The notes: generated by a model not told the origin, from the sequence alone. 64,000 nt of DNA from BOG-908 sp964250925 (GCA_964250925.1 CAXUHU010000004.1:1-64000), one strand, 5' to 3'; positions 9,255 through 18,324 are shown, numbered from the stretch's first letter. Translations and numbers: made by a program.

Positions 9255-10136
9255 CTACCCCTTCGCCCAGCCCTCGACAAACGCCGGCATCGCCGAAGCG
9301 CGTCCTTCGAACACCGGCTCGCGCTTCTCCCGGAACGCCCGCACGCCTTCGCGCCCATCCGCCAGACTCGCGTAGAACATCGCCAGCGAATCCACGCGGT
9401 GCGCGTCCACCGGGTGCGGCTGGGCGGCGTTGCGCCACAGCATCTGCCGCGTGAGCGCCACGGCCACGGCCGAGCGGTTGGCGATCAGCTTGGCGGCGAA
9501 CGCCTGCGCCTCGGCCAGCAGCGCGTCGGGCGCGTGCACCGAACGGAGCAGCCCCGCGCGCAGCCCTTCGTCGGCGCCAAAGATCTCGGCCGTGTAGCAC
9601 CACTCCAAAGCCTGCTGCATGCCCACCAGACGCGGCAGGAACCAGCTGGAACACGCTTCGGGAACAATCCCCAGCCGGCCGAACACGAAACCGATGCGCG
9701 CGCGGTCCGACGCCATGCGGAAATCGGCCGCCAGCGTCATCGTGGCGCCGATGCCCACCGCAGCGCCGTTGATGGCGGCGATCACCGGCTTGCGGCATGC
9801 GAAGATGGCCAGCGTCACCCGGCCGCCGGTGTCGCGCACGCCGGCGATGATCTCGGGGTCGTCCAGGCGGTCCTGCATGTCGGCCATCGTCGGCGCGAGT
9901 TGCTCGTTCAGGCCGAACACGTTGCCCTCGGCCGAGAGGTCCATGCCGGCGCAGAACGCGCGGCCGGCGCCGGTCAGCACGATCGCCCCCACGGCGTCGT
10001 CCAGGCTGGCAGCCTCGAAAGCGGCCACCAGTTCCTCGGCCATACCGACGGTGAACGCGTTGAGCTGATCGGGGCGGTTCAGCGTGATCGTCTGTACGCG
10101 CTCGGACAAAGCGGTTGTCAGCGTGGTGGTGGACAA
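9255..10136 (-). CDS. Enoyl-CoA hydratase/isomerase family protein
   Basis: This is a crotonase-fold enzyme of about 293 residues, likely hydrating or isomerising an enoyl-CoA in fatty-acid or related acyl-CoA breakdown. The N-terminus VQTITLNRPDQLNAF is the family start. The oxyanion-hole regions are GRAFCAGMDLS and KPVIAAINGAAVGIGATM. FRMASDRARIGFVFGRLGIVPEACSSWFLPRLVG carries the acidic residue at the position of the second catalytic Glu. A TTG start at 10136 is chosen because GGGAGA lies just upstream and the reading frame further upstream runs antisense through ntrY. The exact substrate cannot be read from sequence. The gene is divergent from ntrY with about 85 bases between them, which must hold both promoters. 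Confidence 0.85.
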   Translation of the reverse strand: MSTTTLTTALSERVQTITLNRPDQLNAFTVGMAEELVAAFEAASLDDAVGAIVLTGAGRAFCAGMDLSAEGNVFGLNEQLAPTMADMQDRLDDPEIIAGVRDTGGRVTLAIFACRKPVIAAINGAAVGIGATMTLAADFRMASDRARIGFVFGRLGIVPEACSSWFLPRLVGMQQALEWCYTAEIFGADEGLRAGLLRSVHAPDALLAEAQAFAAKLIANRSAVAVALTRQMLWRNAAQPHPVDAHRVDSLAMFYASLADGREGVRAFREKREPVFEGRASAMPAFVEGWAKG

Positions 10137-10220
10137 GGATGGTCTCCCGGTGTTTCGGCGATCTTCGCATGATGGCCGCAGGCTGGCGACGGGCGCACCG
10201 TTTGCCCCTACACTGGCCCG

Positions 10221-12488
10221 ATGGACGCCCTGACCCACCCGCCGCCATCGCGCGCCAGGCACATCGCCGACATCCTGCTCGGCCGCATGGTCACCCTGGC
10301 CCTGGCGGCAACAGCCGCGGCATTGGGGGCCGGCAGCTTCTTCTTCATGTCCAGCGGGGCGCCGCTGGCGATCCGGCCGCATCTGGTGGCAGCACTCGTC
10401 GTCTCGAACGCGTCGGTGCTGCTGCTGCTGGCCGCCTCGCTGGCCGGGCGGCTGACGCGTGTGTGGGTGGAACGCCGCCGCGGCTCGGCCGGCTCGCGCC
10501 TGCACGTGCGGCTGGTGCTGCTGTTCAGCGTGGTGGCCGTCATCCCGACCATCTTGGTGGGCGTGTTCGCCACGGCCTGGTTCTCGCTGGGCATACAGTT
10601 CTGGTTCAACGACCGCATCCGGGGCGCGCTGAACGAAGGGCTGCAGGCCAGCCAGGGCTACCTCTCGGAACACCGCGACACGATCAAGACCGACGCGGTC
10701 AGCATGAAGGCCGACCTGGAGCACGCCGCCAGCGCCATGTTCGATCAGCCGGACGCTTTCCGTCAGGTGCTGGAATCGCAGACCACGCTGCGCGGCCTGG
10801 ACGAGGTGGTCATCTTCGAGCCCACCACCATGCAGGTGCGCGTCAGCGCCGGGCTGATGGCCGGCATCGGCCCCGGCAACATACCGCCCGGCGCGCTGGA
10901 AGCCGCGGCGGCCGGCGAGGTGCCCGTGCTCAGCAACGGCGTCGATACCGAGGTGCGCGCGCTGGTGCAGCTCAACTCCACCCCGCCGCTGATGATGATG
11001 ATCGAACGGCCGGTCGATCCCAACATCCTGGCGCACATGCACTCCACCGAGGACGCGGTGGCGCAGTACGAGCGGCTGGACCAGAACCGGTCCGGCCTGC
11101 AGGTCACCTTCGCGCTGATCTTCGCGCTGGTGGCGCTGCTCGTGCTGGCGGCCGCAGTGTCGCTGGGTTTGGTGATGGCCAACCAGATCGCGCGGCCCGT
11201 CGGCTGGCTGATGCAGGCGGCCGAGCGGGTGCGCGGCGGCGACTTGGCCGTGCAGGTGCCCGAGATCGCCAGCGACGACGAGCTGGCGGGCCTGAGCCGC
11301 GCCTTCAACCGGATGACCAGCCAGCTCGCCGCCCAGCGCGCCGAGCTGATGAGCGCTTACAGCCAGATCGACGAACGGCGGCGGTTTACCGAAACCGTGC
11401 TGTCCGGCGTCTCGGCGGGCGTGATCGGGCTGGACGGCCAGGGGCGCATCCAATTGCCCAACCGGGCGGCCAGCGCGTTGCTGGGCATCGACCTGCTGGG
11501 CCTGACCGGGCAGGCGCTGTGCGAGCGTGTGCCGGAGATCGGCCCGCTGCTGGCCCAGGGCATGAACCCGCCGGCCCGGCCCGTCACCGGCGAGATACAG
11601 ATCGGCCCGCCCAGCCAGCGGCGCACGCTGTTGGTGCGCATCGGGCCGGTGCTCAAGGGCGGCGGGCCGAAGGGGCGCCGTGCGCAGGGGTTCGTCGTCA
11701 CCTTCGACGACATTACCGAGCTGCAATCAGCCCAGCGGAAGGCCGCCTGGGCCGACGTGGCGCGCCGCATCGCCCACGAGATCAAGAACCCGCTGACCCC
11801 CATCCAGCTATCCGCCGAGCGGCTGAAGCGGCGTTTCGCGCGGGAAATCACGTCGGACCCCGAAACCTTCGTCCAATGCGCCGACACCATCGTGCGACAC
11901 GTGGGCGACATCGGCCGCATGGTCGATGAGTTCTCCGCCTTTGCCCGGATGCCGCTGCCGGTCATCAAGCCGGCCGACATCGGCCGCGTGGCGCGCGAGG
12001 CGCTGATCCTCCAGCGCAGCGCCCACCCCGACATCATCTGGGCCACCGACATACCGGAACGCGGGCCGGTGGCGCCCTGCGACCGCCGCCTGCTGGGCCA
12101 GGCGCTGACCAACCTGCTGATGAACGCAGCCGATTCGGTGCGCATGCGCGCACGGCCGGACGGCGCCCAAGGGCATATCGGCGTGGCTGTCGTGGAGGCG
12201 GGCGGTTTCGTCCGGATCGCCGTCACCGATGACGGCGTCGGCCTGCCGCAAGGCGACCGTACCCGGCTTACCGAACCCTACGTGACGCACAAGCCCAAGG
12301 GCACCGGATTGGGGCTTGCCATCGTGAAGAAGATCATGGAGGACCATGGCGGATCGGTCACACTCGATGACCATTCAGGCACAGTGGGTGCCACCCAGGG
12401 TGCGGTCGTAACGTTAAGCCTCCCCGAAGCTCTGCTCGAAGACATCGTAGAACACGGTATGGTTGCGAAAGGTGCCGATGGCGCATGA
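10221..12488 (+). CDS. ntrY: Nitrogen-regulation sensor histidine kinase NtrY
   Basis: This membrane sensor kinase has 755 residues. The N-terminal third has several hydrophobic segments (about 15-45, 55-75, 98-128), then a periplasmic stretch and another membrane segment near 293-320. A HAMP domain follows with MANQIARPVGWLMQAAERVRGGDLAVQVP. A PAS-like region precedes the phosphoacceptor motif IAHEIKNPLTPIQLSAERLK, with His near residue 520. The ATPase part has NLLMNAADS, DDGVGLP and KGTGLGLAIV. This layout is that of NtrY, partner of NtrX. In alphaproteobacteria the pair is linked to nitrogen, redox and envelope responses. The stop lies inside the ntrX start region, so the two are coupled. 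No ntrB/ntrC, trkA or hfq is next to them here, unlike many relatives. Confidence 0.92.
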   Translation: MDALTHPPPSRARHIADILLGRMVTLALAATAAALGAGSFFFMSSGAPLAIRPHLVAALVVSNASVLLLLAASLAGRLTRVWVERRRGSAGSRLHVRLVLLFSVVAVIPTILVGVFATAWFSLGIQFWFNDRIRGALNEGLQASQGYLSEHRDTIKTDAVSMKADLEHAASAMFDQPDAFRQVLESQTTLRGLDEVVIFEPTTMQVRVSAGLMAGIGPGNIPPGALEAAAAGEVPVLSNGVDTEVRALVQLNSTPPLMMMIERPVDPNILAHMHSTEDAVAQYERLDQNRSGLQVTFALIFALVALLVLAAAVSLGLVMANQIARPVGWLMQAAERVRGGDLAVQVPEIASDDELAGLSRAFNRMTSQLAAQRAELMSAYSQIDERRRFTETVLSGVSAGVIGLDGQGRIQLPNRAASALLGIDLLGLTGQALCERVPEIGPLLAQGMNPPARPVTGEIQIGPPSQRRTLLVRIGPVLKGGGPKGRRAQGFVVTFDDITELQSAQRKAAWADVARRIAHEIKNPLTPIQLSAERLKRRFAREITSDPETFVQCADTIVRHVGDIGRMVDEFSAFARMPLPVIKPADIGRVAREALILQRSAHPDIIWATDIPERGPVAPCDRRLLGQALTNLLMNAADSVRMRARPDGAQGHIGVAVVEAGGFVRIAVTDDGVGLPQGDRTRLTEPYVTHKPKGTGLGLAIVKKIMEDHGGSVTLDDHSGTVGATQGAVVTLSLPEALLEDIVEHGMVAKGADGA

Positions 12489-13878
12489 AATCCTCATCGT
12501 CGATGACGAGCCGGACATCCGGCTGCTGATCGACGGGCTGTTGCGTGACGAGGGATACGAAACGCGCCAGGCAGGCGACTCGGATTCGGCCGTTGCCGCC
12601 TTCCGCGCGCGCCGGCCGTCGCTGGTGCTGCTGGACGTGTGGCTGCAGGGCTCCAAGCTGGACGGGTTGGGCATCCTCAAGACGCTGCATCGCGAGGAAC
12701 CTACGGTGCCCGCGGTGATGATATCCGGCCACGGCACGATCGAGACCGCGGTGCAGGCGATCCAGCACGGCGCCTACGACTTCATCGAAAAGCCGTTCCA
12801 GACGGACCGCCTGCTGCTGATCATCCGCCGGGCGCTGGAGGCGGCGCGCCTGGCTACCGAGAACGCCGAGCTGCGGCTGCGCGCTGGGCAGGAAGCGACG
12901 GCCACCGGCACCAGCTCGGCAATTAACGCGGTGCGCAGCCAGATCGAGCGTGTGGCGCCTACCGGCTCGCGCGTGCTGATCACCGGGGCGGCGGGCAGCG
13001 GCAAGGAGGTGGTGGCGCGGATGATCCATACTCGCTCCCGCCGGGCCGAGGGGCCGTTCGTGGCTCTGAACTGCGCGACCCTGAACCCCGCACGCTTCGA
13101 GGAGGAGCTGTTCGGCGTGGAAGCCGGCCAGGATCCGGGCGTGGTGCCGCGCCGCCCCGGCGTGCTGGAGCGCGCCCATGGCGGAACCCTGCTGCTGGAC
13201 GAGGTGGCCGACATGCCGCTGGAAACCCAGGGCAAGATCGTGCGCGCGTTGCAGGACCAGACCTTCGAGCGGATCGGCGGGTCGAGCCGGGTGAAGGTCG
13301 ACGTGCGCGTGCTGGCCACCACGAACCGCGATCTGCAGGCCGAAATCGCGGCCGGCCGTTTCCGCGAGGACCTGTATTACCGCCTGGCCGTGGTGCCGCT
13401 GCGCCTGCCCAGCCTGCGCGAGCGTCGGGAGGACATTCCCGACCTGTCGCGCCAGTTCTTGGCCCGGGCGGCCGAGACGGCCGGCCTGCCGGGGCGCGAG
13501 CTATCCGCCGACGCGATCACCACGCTGCAGGCCTATGAGTGGCCCGGCAACGTGCGCCAGTTGCGCAACGTGATGGATTGGCTGCTGATCATGGCGCCGG
13601 GTGGTGCGGCCGAGCCCATCCGTGCGGAGATGCTGCCGCCGGAGATCGGGTCGGGTGCGCCGGCTCTGCTGAACTTCGATTCGAGCGCCGACGTGATGGC
13701 GCTGCCGCTGCGCGAGGCGCGCGACATGTTCGAGACGCAGTATCTGCAGGCGCAATTGCTGCGGTTCGGCGGCAACATCTCGCGCACCGCCGGGTTCGTC
13801 GGCATGGAACGCAGCGCGCTGCACCGCAAGCTCAAGCAGTTGGGCGTGAACTCGGAAGATCGCGCCGCGGCCATGTAG
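12478..13878 (+). CDS. ntrX: Nitrogen-regulation response regulator NtrX
   Basis: The protein has about 466 residues. The receiver domain begins MAHEILIVDDEPD, with the phospho-acceptor Asp near residue 52 in LVLLDVW and the conserved Lys in FIEKPFQ. The AAA+ domain has GAAGSGKE near residues 170-177 and GGTLLLDEVADM. The C-terminal helix-turn-helix is GNISRTAGFVGMERSALHRK. ATG at 12478 is chosen over an upstream TTG because AAAGGTG precedes it and the receiver fold starts there; it overlaps ntrY by 11 bases. The GAFTGA loop that touches sigma-54 is not present. The equivalent stretch reads FGVEAGQDPGVVPRRPG, so direct activation of sigma-54 RNA polymerase is doubtful. Known alphaproteobacterial NtrX proteins often share this loss. 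Confidence 0.92.
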   Translation: MAHEILIVDDEPDIRLLIDGLLRDEGYETRQAGDSDSAVAAFRARRPSLVLLDVWLQGSKLDGLGILKTLHREEPTVPAVMISGHGTIETAVQAIQHGAYDFIEKPFQTDRLLLIIRRALEAARLATENAELRLRAGQEATATGTSSAINAVRSQIERVAPTGSRVLITGAAGSGKEVVARMIHTRSRRAEGPFVALNCATLNPARFEEELFGVEAGQDPGVVPRRPGVLERAHGGTLLLDEVADMPLETQGKIVRALQDQTFERIGGSSRVKVDVRVLATTNRDLQAEIAAGRFREDLYYRLAVVPLRLPSLRERREDIPDLSRQFLARAAETAGLPGRELSADAITTLQAYEWPGNVRQLRNVMDWLLIMAPGGAAEPIRAEMLPPEIGSGAPALLNFDSSADVMALPLREARDMFETQYLQAQLLRFGGNISRTAGFVGMERSALHRKLKQLGVNSEDRAAAM

Positions 13879-13889
13879 GAGACCGATCC

Positions 13890-14312
13890 GTGACCAACAT
13901 CCTTGCCGCCGTCCTTGCCGGAGTACTGCTGATGACCAACACCGCGCGCGCCGCCGACACGTACGCCACGATGCCGTCGGGCGTCAGCTACCACGACGAG
14001 GTTGTGGGGACAGGGCCGGAGCCGCAGGCCGGGCAGACGGTGCGGGTGCACTACACCGGCTGGCTGGACGACAATGGCCAGAAGGGCGCCAAATTCGACA
14101 GCTCGCGCGACCGCAACGAACCGTTCAGCTTCATGCTGGGCGCCGGCCAGGTGATTGCCGGCTGGGACAGCGGTGTGGCCACCATGCATGTCGGCGGCAA
14201 GCGCACGTTGATCATTCCGCCCGAGCAGGGGTATGGCGCGCGCGGCGCTGGCGGCGTGATCCCGCCCAACGCCACGCTGATCTTCGACGTCGAGCTGCTG
14301 GGCGTACAATAG
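13890..14312 (+). CDS. FKBP-type peptidyl-prolyl cis-trans isomerase
   Basis: The protein has 140 residues and catalyses prolyl isomerisation during folding. The GTG start at 13890 follows AGGAGA, and a short signal sequence (about 24 residues ending NTARAAD) indicates export to the periplasm. The FKBP domain is complete: VRVHYTGWL, FDSSRDRNEPFSFMLGAGQVIAGWD, GGKRTLIIPPEQGYGARG and IPPNATLIFDVELL. It begins 11 bases after the ntrX stop on the same strand, so it may be co-transcribed with ntrYX, though a folding factor is not an obvious partner. It is a single-domain enzyme without the dimerisation region of FkpA. Confidence 0.9.
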   Translation: MTNILAAVLAGVLLMTNTARAADTYATMPSGVSYHDEVVGTGPEPQAGQTVRVHYTGWLDDNGQKGAKFDSSRDRNEPFSFMLGAGQVIAGWDSGVATMHVGGKRTLIIPPEQGYGARGAGGVIPPNATLIFDVELLGVQ

Positions 14313-14340
14313 GCGCGTCGCGCGCGCTGTCGGCGTCGCC

Positions 14341-14454
14341 TTACAGGGCCAAGCTCGGCCAGGCCGTGCGCGCGGCCTGCAGGCCGGGATGTGAACGGAC
14401 GCCGATGATCGCGGCCTCGGCCTGGTCAGCCGAGGGCGCCCATCCGAACTCAAT
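14341..14454 (-). pseudogene. Possible 3' remnant of a truncated gene
   Basis: Read on the minus strand, a GC-rich open stretch of about 35 codons (FGWAPSADQAEAAIIGV, then RSHPGLQAARTAWPSLAL) ends in TAA at 14341-14343. It is cut off at its 5' end exactly where the sequence turns AT-rich (about 14450), with an in-frame stop two codons further up. The composition resembles normal coding sequence of this genome, and no start codon is available. I read it as the tail of a gene whose front was replaced by the AT-rich insert. The parent family is not recognised. It could also be a chance open stretch. Confidence 0.35.
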
Positions 14455-14640
14455 CTATCTATACATATAAATACTCAAATTCAACTTTCAGTTTCTTTTC
14501 ATACCATAGTAAGGCGATTGATGGTAACGCTATAGTATTCGTCCCGGAATGTTCATTAAAAATCGACTTCAACCCTTCTTTTTAGTTGATCCTCTGCACC
14601 GCTGTTACTAAAGCGGGATGGGAAATAGATGGCGTTGCCT
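14455..14640. other. AT-rich intergenic stretch upstream of the beta-barrel-like gene
   Basis: About 185 bases are markedly AT-rich (for example tatctatacatataaatact) within otherwise GC-rich DNA. No gene is visible. The stretch offers several TATA-like hexamers that could serve as a -10 element for the gene beginning at 14662, such as TATAGT near 14532. The sharp composition change at both ends suggests foreign origin together with the downstream gene. Confidence 0.6.
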
Positions 14641-14661
14641 GTTGCCACTGGGGAGGACACA

Positions 14662-15585
14662 ATGGATCTTCACGATTTTTCGTTCAGACAGCTTCCCGAA
14701 ATCGCCGGATATGACAGCAATCATTTTCCGGGCCGGCTCGGGCCGTTGGCCGATCTTCCGGGCCGATGGAAGGGACGGGGATTCAACCAGATATGGCGCC
14801 CACACCATGCGGTGACGCCTCCGGACCCGCCTCGGCAAGACCGGGTACTCGAATTGAACCTGACCGACGAGACGATCGACTTCGAAGAAATCGACGGGCC
14901 GATCCCCAACCGCGGGTTTCTTCAAGGCGACATCAAGATGTTCGGCGTGACCTACTTGCAGAAGGTGTCCGACATCGTCACCGGCGGCATCCATATCGAG
15001 CCGGGCATCTGGGCCTCGGTGCCTCCAACCACGAATCCGCTCGAGGTGGAGACGGTGGCTCGGCTGGCATCCATCCCGCATGGGACGACGATCCTGGCGC
15101 AGGGGACCGCGGCTTCGGTCGACGGGCCGCCTCTGATTGAGGTAGCAAGCATCACGCCCTTCGTGATCGGCAATCCGGCGAGGACGATACCGTTTCCGGA
15201 GTCCGACCTGGCTGTCCCGACAGCGTTTCGCAAGGTGTCGAACGCCAGCATAACCCAGGCGATGGTGGACAACCCCAATTCTGTCCTGACCGGCGATCTG
15301 TCTGGACAGACAGTGAAGAAGACGGTCGCCTTGATCATTGCGACAACGGCCGCCTCGCCGATCAGCGGTGGCGGCACAGACGACACGGCCTTTCTACAGG
15401 GATCTTCCGCAGCCGGTCCGAATGCCGCGGCAGCCTCCATGAGTGCCGTATTCTGGATCGAAACTGTTGTTCCCAAGGACGGAGGGCCCGAGTTCCTGCA
15501 ACTTCAATACACCCAGAAGGTGCTGCTGAACTTCAACGGCCTCAGTTGGCCGCATGTCTCCGTTGCTACTCTGCACAAGATCTGA
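14662..15585 (+). CDS. Uncharacterised beta-rich protein, possibly heme/lipid-binding barrel type
   Basis: The protein has 307 residues when started at ATG 14662, chosen because GGGAGG lies 8 bases upstream; an ATG at 14629 has no such site. There is no signal peptide or membrane segment. Near the N-terminus is LADLPGRWKGRGFNQIWRP, then regularly alternating beta-strand sequence (LELNLTDETIDFEEI, GVTYLQKVSD, GIHIEPGIWAS). It ends with LLNFNGLSWPHVSVATLHKI. The LPG.W.G.GF pattern recalls fatty-acid-binding/nitrobindin-like barrels, and similar proteins are sometimes called heme-binding, but I cannot confirm this. G+C is about 55 percent in parts, well below the neighbours, and the gene follows an AT-rich stretch, so horizontal acquisition is likely. 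It stands alone and faces the DUF1501 gene. Confidence 0.6.
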   Translation: MDLHDFSFRQLPEIAGYDSNHFPGRLGPLADLPGRWKGRGFNQIWRPHHAVTPPDPPRQDRVLELNLTDETIDFEEIDGPIPNRGFLQGDIKMFGVTYLQKVSDIVTGGIHIEPGIWASVPPTTNPLEVETVARLASIPHGTTILAQGTAASVDGPPLIEVASITPFVIGNPARTIPFPESDLAVPTAFRKVSNASITQAMVDNPNSVLTGDLSGQTVKKTVALIIATTAASPISGGGTDDTAFLQGSSAAGPNAAAASMSAVFWIETVVPKDGGPEFLQLQYTQKVLLNFNGLSWPHVSVATLHKI

Positions 15586-15607
15586 TCGAGACGGAACTCA
15601 GGCCCGG

Positions 15608-15648
15608 CCTGCCCCGAGATCCGTCCTGAGGACGTCTCCCGGGGCAGG
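15608..15648. terminator. Hairpin between convergent genes
   Basis: CCTGCCCCG at 15608-15616 pairs with CGGGGCAGG at 15640-15648. A second small stem GTCC/GGAC lies inside the loop. It lies 20 bases after the beta-barrel-like gene and before the end of the DUF1501 gene that comes from the other side, the usual place for a bidirectional terminator. No T-run follows, so intrinsic termination is uncertain. Confidence 0.45.
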
Positions 15649-15712
15649 AGTTGAGGGCTGGGCTGCCGCTATGATCGGCGCGCCCGCGGCGTTGTTCGAC
15701 CGGAAAGCTGCA

Positions 15713-16963
15713 TCACCTGTACGGCTCCGTCCTGCGCGAGACCGCTCCAGCGACAACGAGCCCGCCCATCGGCGAGACGCTGGCGTTGGGGAACACGGTG
15801 GCGAGCGAGGCGGCGCTCAGTCCCAGATGGTCCCTCAGCACGCCCATGATCACCGAGCGGACGTCCGTGGTCGGCGCCAGGTCGCGGCCCTGGTAGAGGC
15901 TTGCTGTGGTGAGGCCCGGCCAAGTCGCGATAACGCGCCCGCCAGCCACCGCGCCGCCGGCCAGGAACATGGCGAACGCCGTGCCGTGGTCGGTGCCGTT
16001 GCAGCCGTTCATGTAGGCGGTGCGGCCGAACTCGGTGACCGTCAACACCACCGTGTTGGCCCAGGTCGATCCGGCAGCGGCGGCCAGGAACCCCATGCCC
16101 GCATCCACGTCGGCCAGCAGCGATTGCAACTGGCTCACTTGACTGGTGTGCGTGTCCATGCTGTCGGTCTGGATCAGCGCCACGGCCGGGCCGCCCGGTG
16201 CCGCGATGAATGCGCCGGCGCATTGCATGGCGTATTGCAGCGGCGAGGCGGTCTTGCCGCTTTGTCCGGCCAACCAGCTTTTTAGCAGGCCGCGCTCGTT
16301 GAAGCCGGACTGGATTGGCCCGCCGATCAGCGGGTCGGACGCACCGAGCGTCTCGACCAGGGCAGCGAGCGTGTTTGGCGTGGCGGTCAGCGGACTGACC
16401 TGCCAGGAGGCGAGCTGAACCGGACCCTGCGAGATGATCGGCATGGCCGGGCCCAGCACCACGCCGCCCTCTATTCCGCCGGCAACCGAGGGCAGGACGC
16501 TGACCAGCCGGTTCATCCAGCCGCTACCAGGCGTGCCGAGTTCGCCCGCTTGCAGAACGCCCTGGTCGTCGAAATGGCTGCGCGTTGCCTGGATGCCACC
16601 CACGGCATGAACGGCCAGCATCTGGTTGCTCTGATACATCGCGTTCAGGTTTGCCAATGCCGGGTGCAGGCCGAAGAAGCCGCCCAGGTCGTACATGCCG
16701 CCCGGCTGGCCCACGGCCGGCGGCACCAGCGGGGCACGCAGCCCGGCCAGCGAGCTGTCGCCATAGGGTATGACCGCCGACATGCCGTCGAGCCCACCCA
16801 GCATGTTGACGATGACCAGCCGTTGCGGGAACGGAACGCCGGCGTGCGCCGGCCTCAGCCCGGCCAGCGTGAGTGCCGCTCCGATGCCGCCCAACGTAGC
16901 CCGGCGCGACAGTACGGGGCCGCCGCATTTGGCAGGGTGGTGATGTGGGTGGTGATGATGCAT
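15713..16963 (-). CDS. DUF1501 family exported protein
   Basis: The protein has 416 residues. After a histidine-rich start (MHHHHPHHHPAKCGG) comes a twin-arginine-type signal LSRRATLGGIGAALTLAG, so export by Tat is likely. The body has the family features: LVIVNMLGGLDGMSAVIPYG near the N-terminus, SHFDDQGVLQAG, and toward the end VVLTVTEFGRTAYMNG.NGTDHGTA, which resembles the metal-binding C-terminal part of alkaline-phosphatase/sulfatase-like folds. Function is not established for the family. The gene lies one base after the DUF1800 gene on the same strand, and these two families are regularly found as a pair. The His-rich leader, which may bind metal, is unusual ahead of a Tat motif. Confidence 0.88.
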   Translation of the reverse strand: MHHHHPHHHPAKCGGPVLSRRATLGGIGAALTLAGLRPAHAGVPFPQRLVIVNMLGGLDGMSAVIPYGDSSLAGLRAPLVPPAVGQPGGMYDLGGFFGLHPALANLNAMYQSNQMLAVHAVGGIQATRSHFDDQGVLQAGELGTPGSGWMNRLVSVLPSVAGGIEGGVVLGPAMPIISQGPVQLASWQVSPLTATPNTLAALVETLGASDPLIGGPIQSGFNERGLLKSWLAGQSGKTASPLQYAMQCAGAFIAAPGGPAVALIQTDSMDTHTSQVSQLQSLLADVDAGMGFLAAAAGSTWANTVVLTVTEFGRTAYMNGCNGTDHGTAFAMFLAGGAVAGGRVIATWPGLTTASLYQGRDLAPTTDVRSVIMGVLRDHLGLSAASLATVFPNASVSPMGGLVVAGAVSRRTEPYR

Positions 16964-16964
16964 T

Positions 16965-18278
16965 TTAGCGCCTCTGGAATTCAGGTGAACAGAACAGGAT
17001 CGTCAGCTTGTCGTGCGTGGCGGTGACGCGTGCGAGCATTGCCGTGGTGGCGCTGTTGATCAGCGCACCCAGCGACGTGTTCGCGATGGCGGCGGAGTTG
17101 GCCGCGGTGAAATGCGTGCACAGCGTGTTTATCCAGTCCGTGCGAAGCGACATCTGCGCGGGCGACGCCCAATTCGGGCCCTGATCCTGCCAGCCGCTGG
17201 GGAACGGCGGCTGCCATTCCGCCTGGCCGAGCGTTGCAACGTCGGTGGCCGCCGTCAGCGGCGTGGCCGCGAGCGCGCGCCACGTCGCCAGCGTAAAGTC
17301 CGCCGGCGCACGCAACTTCGTCTGCGGTATCCAGGCGTTGCTCAGCCCGATGATCGCGTTGTAGGCGGCGACGAGGCTGCCGCCGTTGTTGACCAGCGCC
17401 GCCGTCACGGCAGAAACGTCGCTGGCCACGGGCACGTCGCTGACGAAGTGCTCGACCAGCTTGAAGGCGATGTGCGCATAGGCGATCGGATTGGTGCCGA
17501 GTGACTCGATCGCCTGATAGGCATCGAACACCGTGCCAGGGTAGGTTGTGCCCAACATCGTCTGCGGGCCGGGCTGGTGCAGGTCGGCGCTGATGACGAA
17601 CCCCTGGGTCGGCGGGGTGGTGCTGACGGTCCAGCCGGTCAGCATGAAGGCCAGCGCATCGACATCGGCCTGGGCGTAGTTGCCCGAGCCCAGGGTGAAC
17701 AGTTCCAGCGTCTCGCGGCCCAAATTCTCGTTGAAACCGCCGCCCTGGGACAGCCCACGCTGGCTCTGCGGGCCGATCGAAACATCGTTGTTCAGCGACG
17801 CCAGCATCGCCGGGTGCTGCATCACCGCCAGCAGCATGTTCTCGAACGTGCTGGTGACGTAGGGACGTATCGCTTCGCGCACGAACGAGCCCGACGTGGC
17901 CAGCGTCGTCCAGCCCGATTTGCCCAGGACGGCGAAGTGATTGGCCCAGAACCGCACAAGCCGCTCGCGGAACGGCGTGGCCGTCGCGATCGCAGCCGTC
18001 AGGGAATTCAGCTGCTCGGTCTGGAAATGCTTGGTCAGCGCCGTCAATGCGGCCGCCTGCTGAGCCGAATGCGGCGGCGCGATCTGGATGGCGTTCACGC
18101 CGCCTAGACAGGTGGGCGTGTTGGGTGCCGCATTGGCGAGCGGATCGGTGCCGGCCAGCTGGCCGGTCAGCCATGCGATCGGATCGTTGGGGATCACGTC
18201 GTCGGGGCGCCCGCCCAAACCGAACCTGTTGAACGCATGTGCCACGCTTGCGCTTAGGTTTTGTCCTGTGCCGCTCAT
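16965..18278 (-). CDS. DUF1800 family protein
   Basis: The protein has 437 residues when started at ATG 18278, which follows CGAGGGTGG; a TTG at 18302 would add eight residues. Family landmarks are HAFNRFGLGGRPDDV near the start, LVRFWANHFAV, a block with NENLGRETLELFTLG, and TGWTVSTTPP. Proteins of this family occur with DUF1501 proteins, and their activity is unknown. The pair is separated by one base, so they form one transcriptional unit. No clear signal peptide is seen at this start, in contrast to the partner. The family call is firm; the role is open. Confidence 0.88.
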   Translation of the reverse strand: MSGTGQNLSASVAHAFNRFGLGGRPDDVIPNDPIAWLTGQLAGTDPLANAAPNTPTCLGGVNAIQIAPPHSAQQAAALTALTKHFQTEQLNSLTAAIATATPFRERLVRFWANHFAVLGKSGWTTLATSGSFVREAIRPYVTSTFENMLLAVMQHPAMLASLNNDVSIGPQSQRGLSQGGGFNENLGRETLELFTLGSGNYAQADVDALAFMLTGWTVSTTPPTQGFVISADLHQPGPQTMLGTTYPGTVFDAYQAIESLGTNPIAYAHIAFKLVEHFVSDVPVASDVSAVTAALVNNGGSLVAAYNAIIGLSNAWIPQTKLRAPADFTLATWRALAATPLTAATDVATLGQAEWQPPFPSGWQDQGPNWASPAQMSLRTDWINTLCTHFTAANSAAIANTSLGALINSATTAMLARVTATHDKLTILFCSPEFQRR

Positions 18279-18324
18279 CGCCACCCTCGTTGTTGCGAAC
18301 AACTTAAAGTTGCATCACAAGAAC

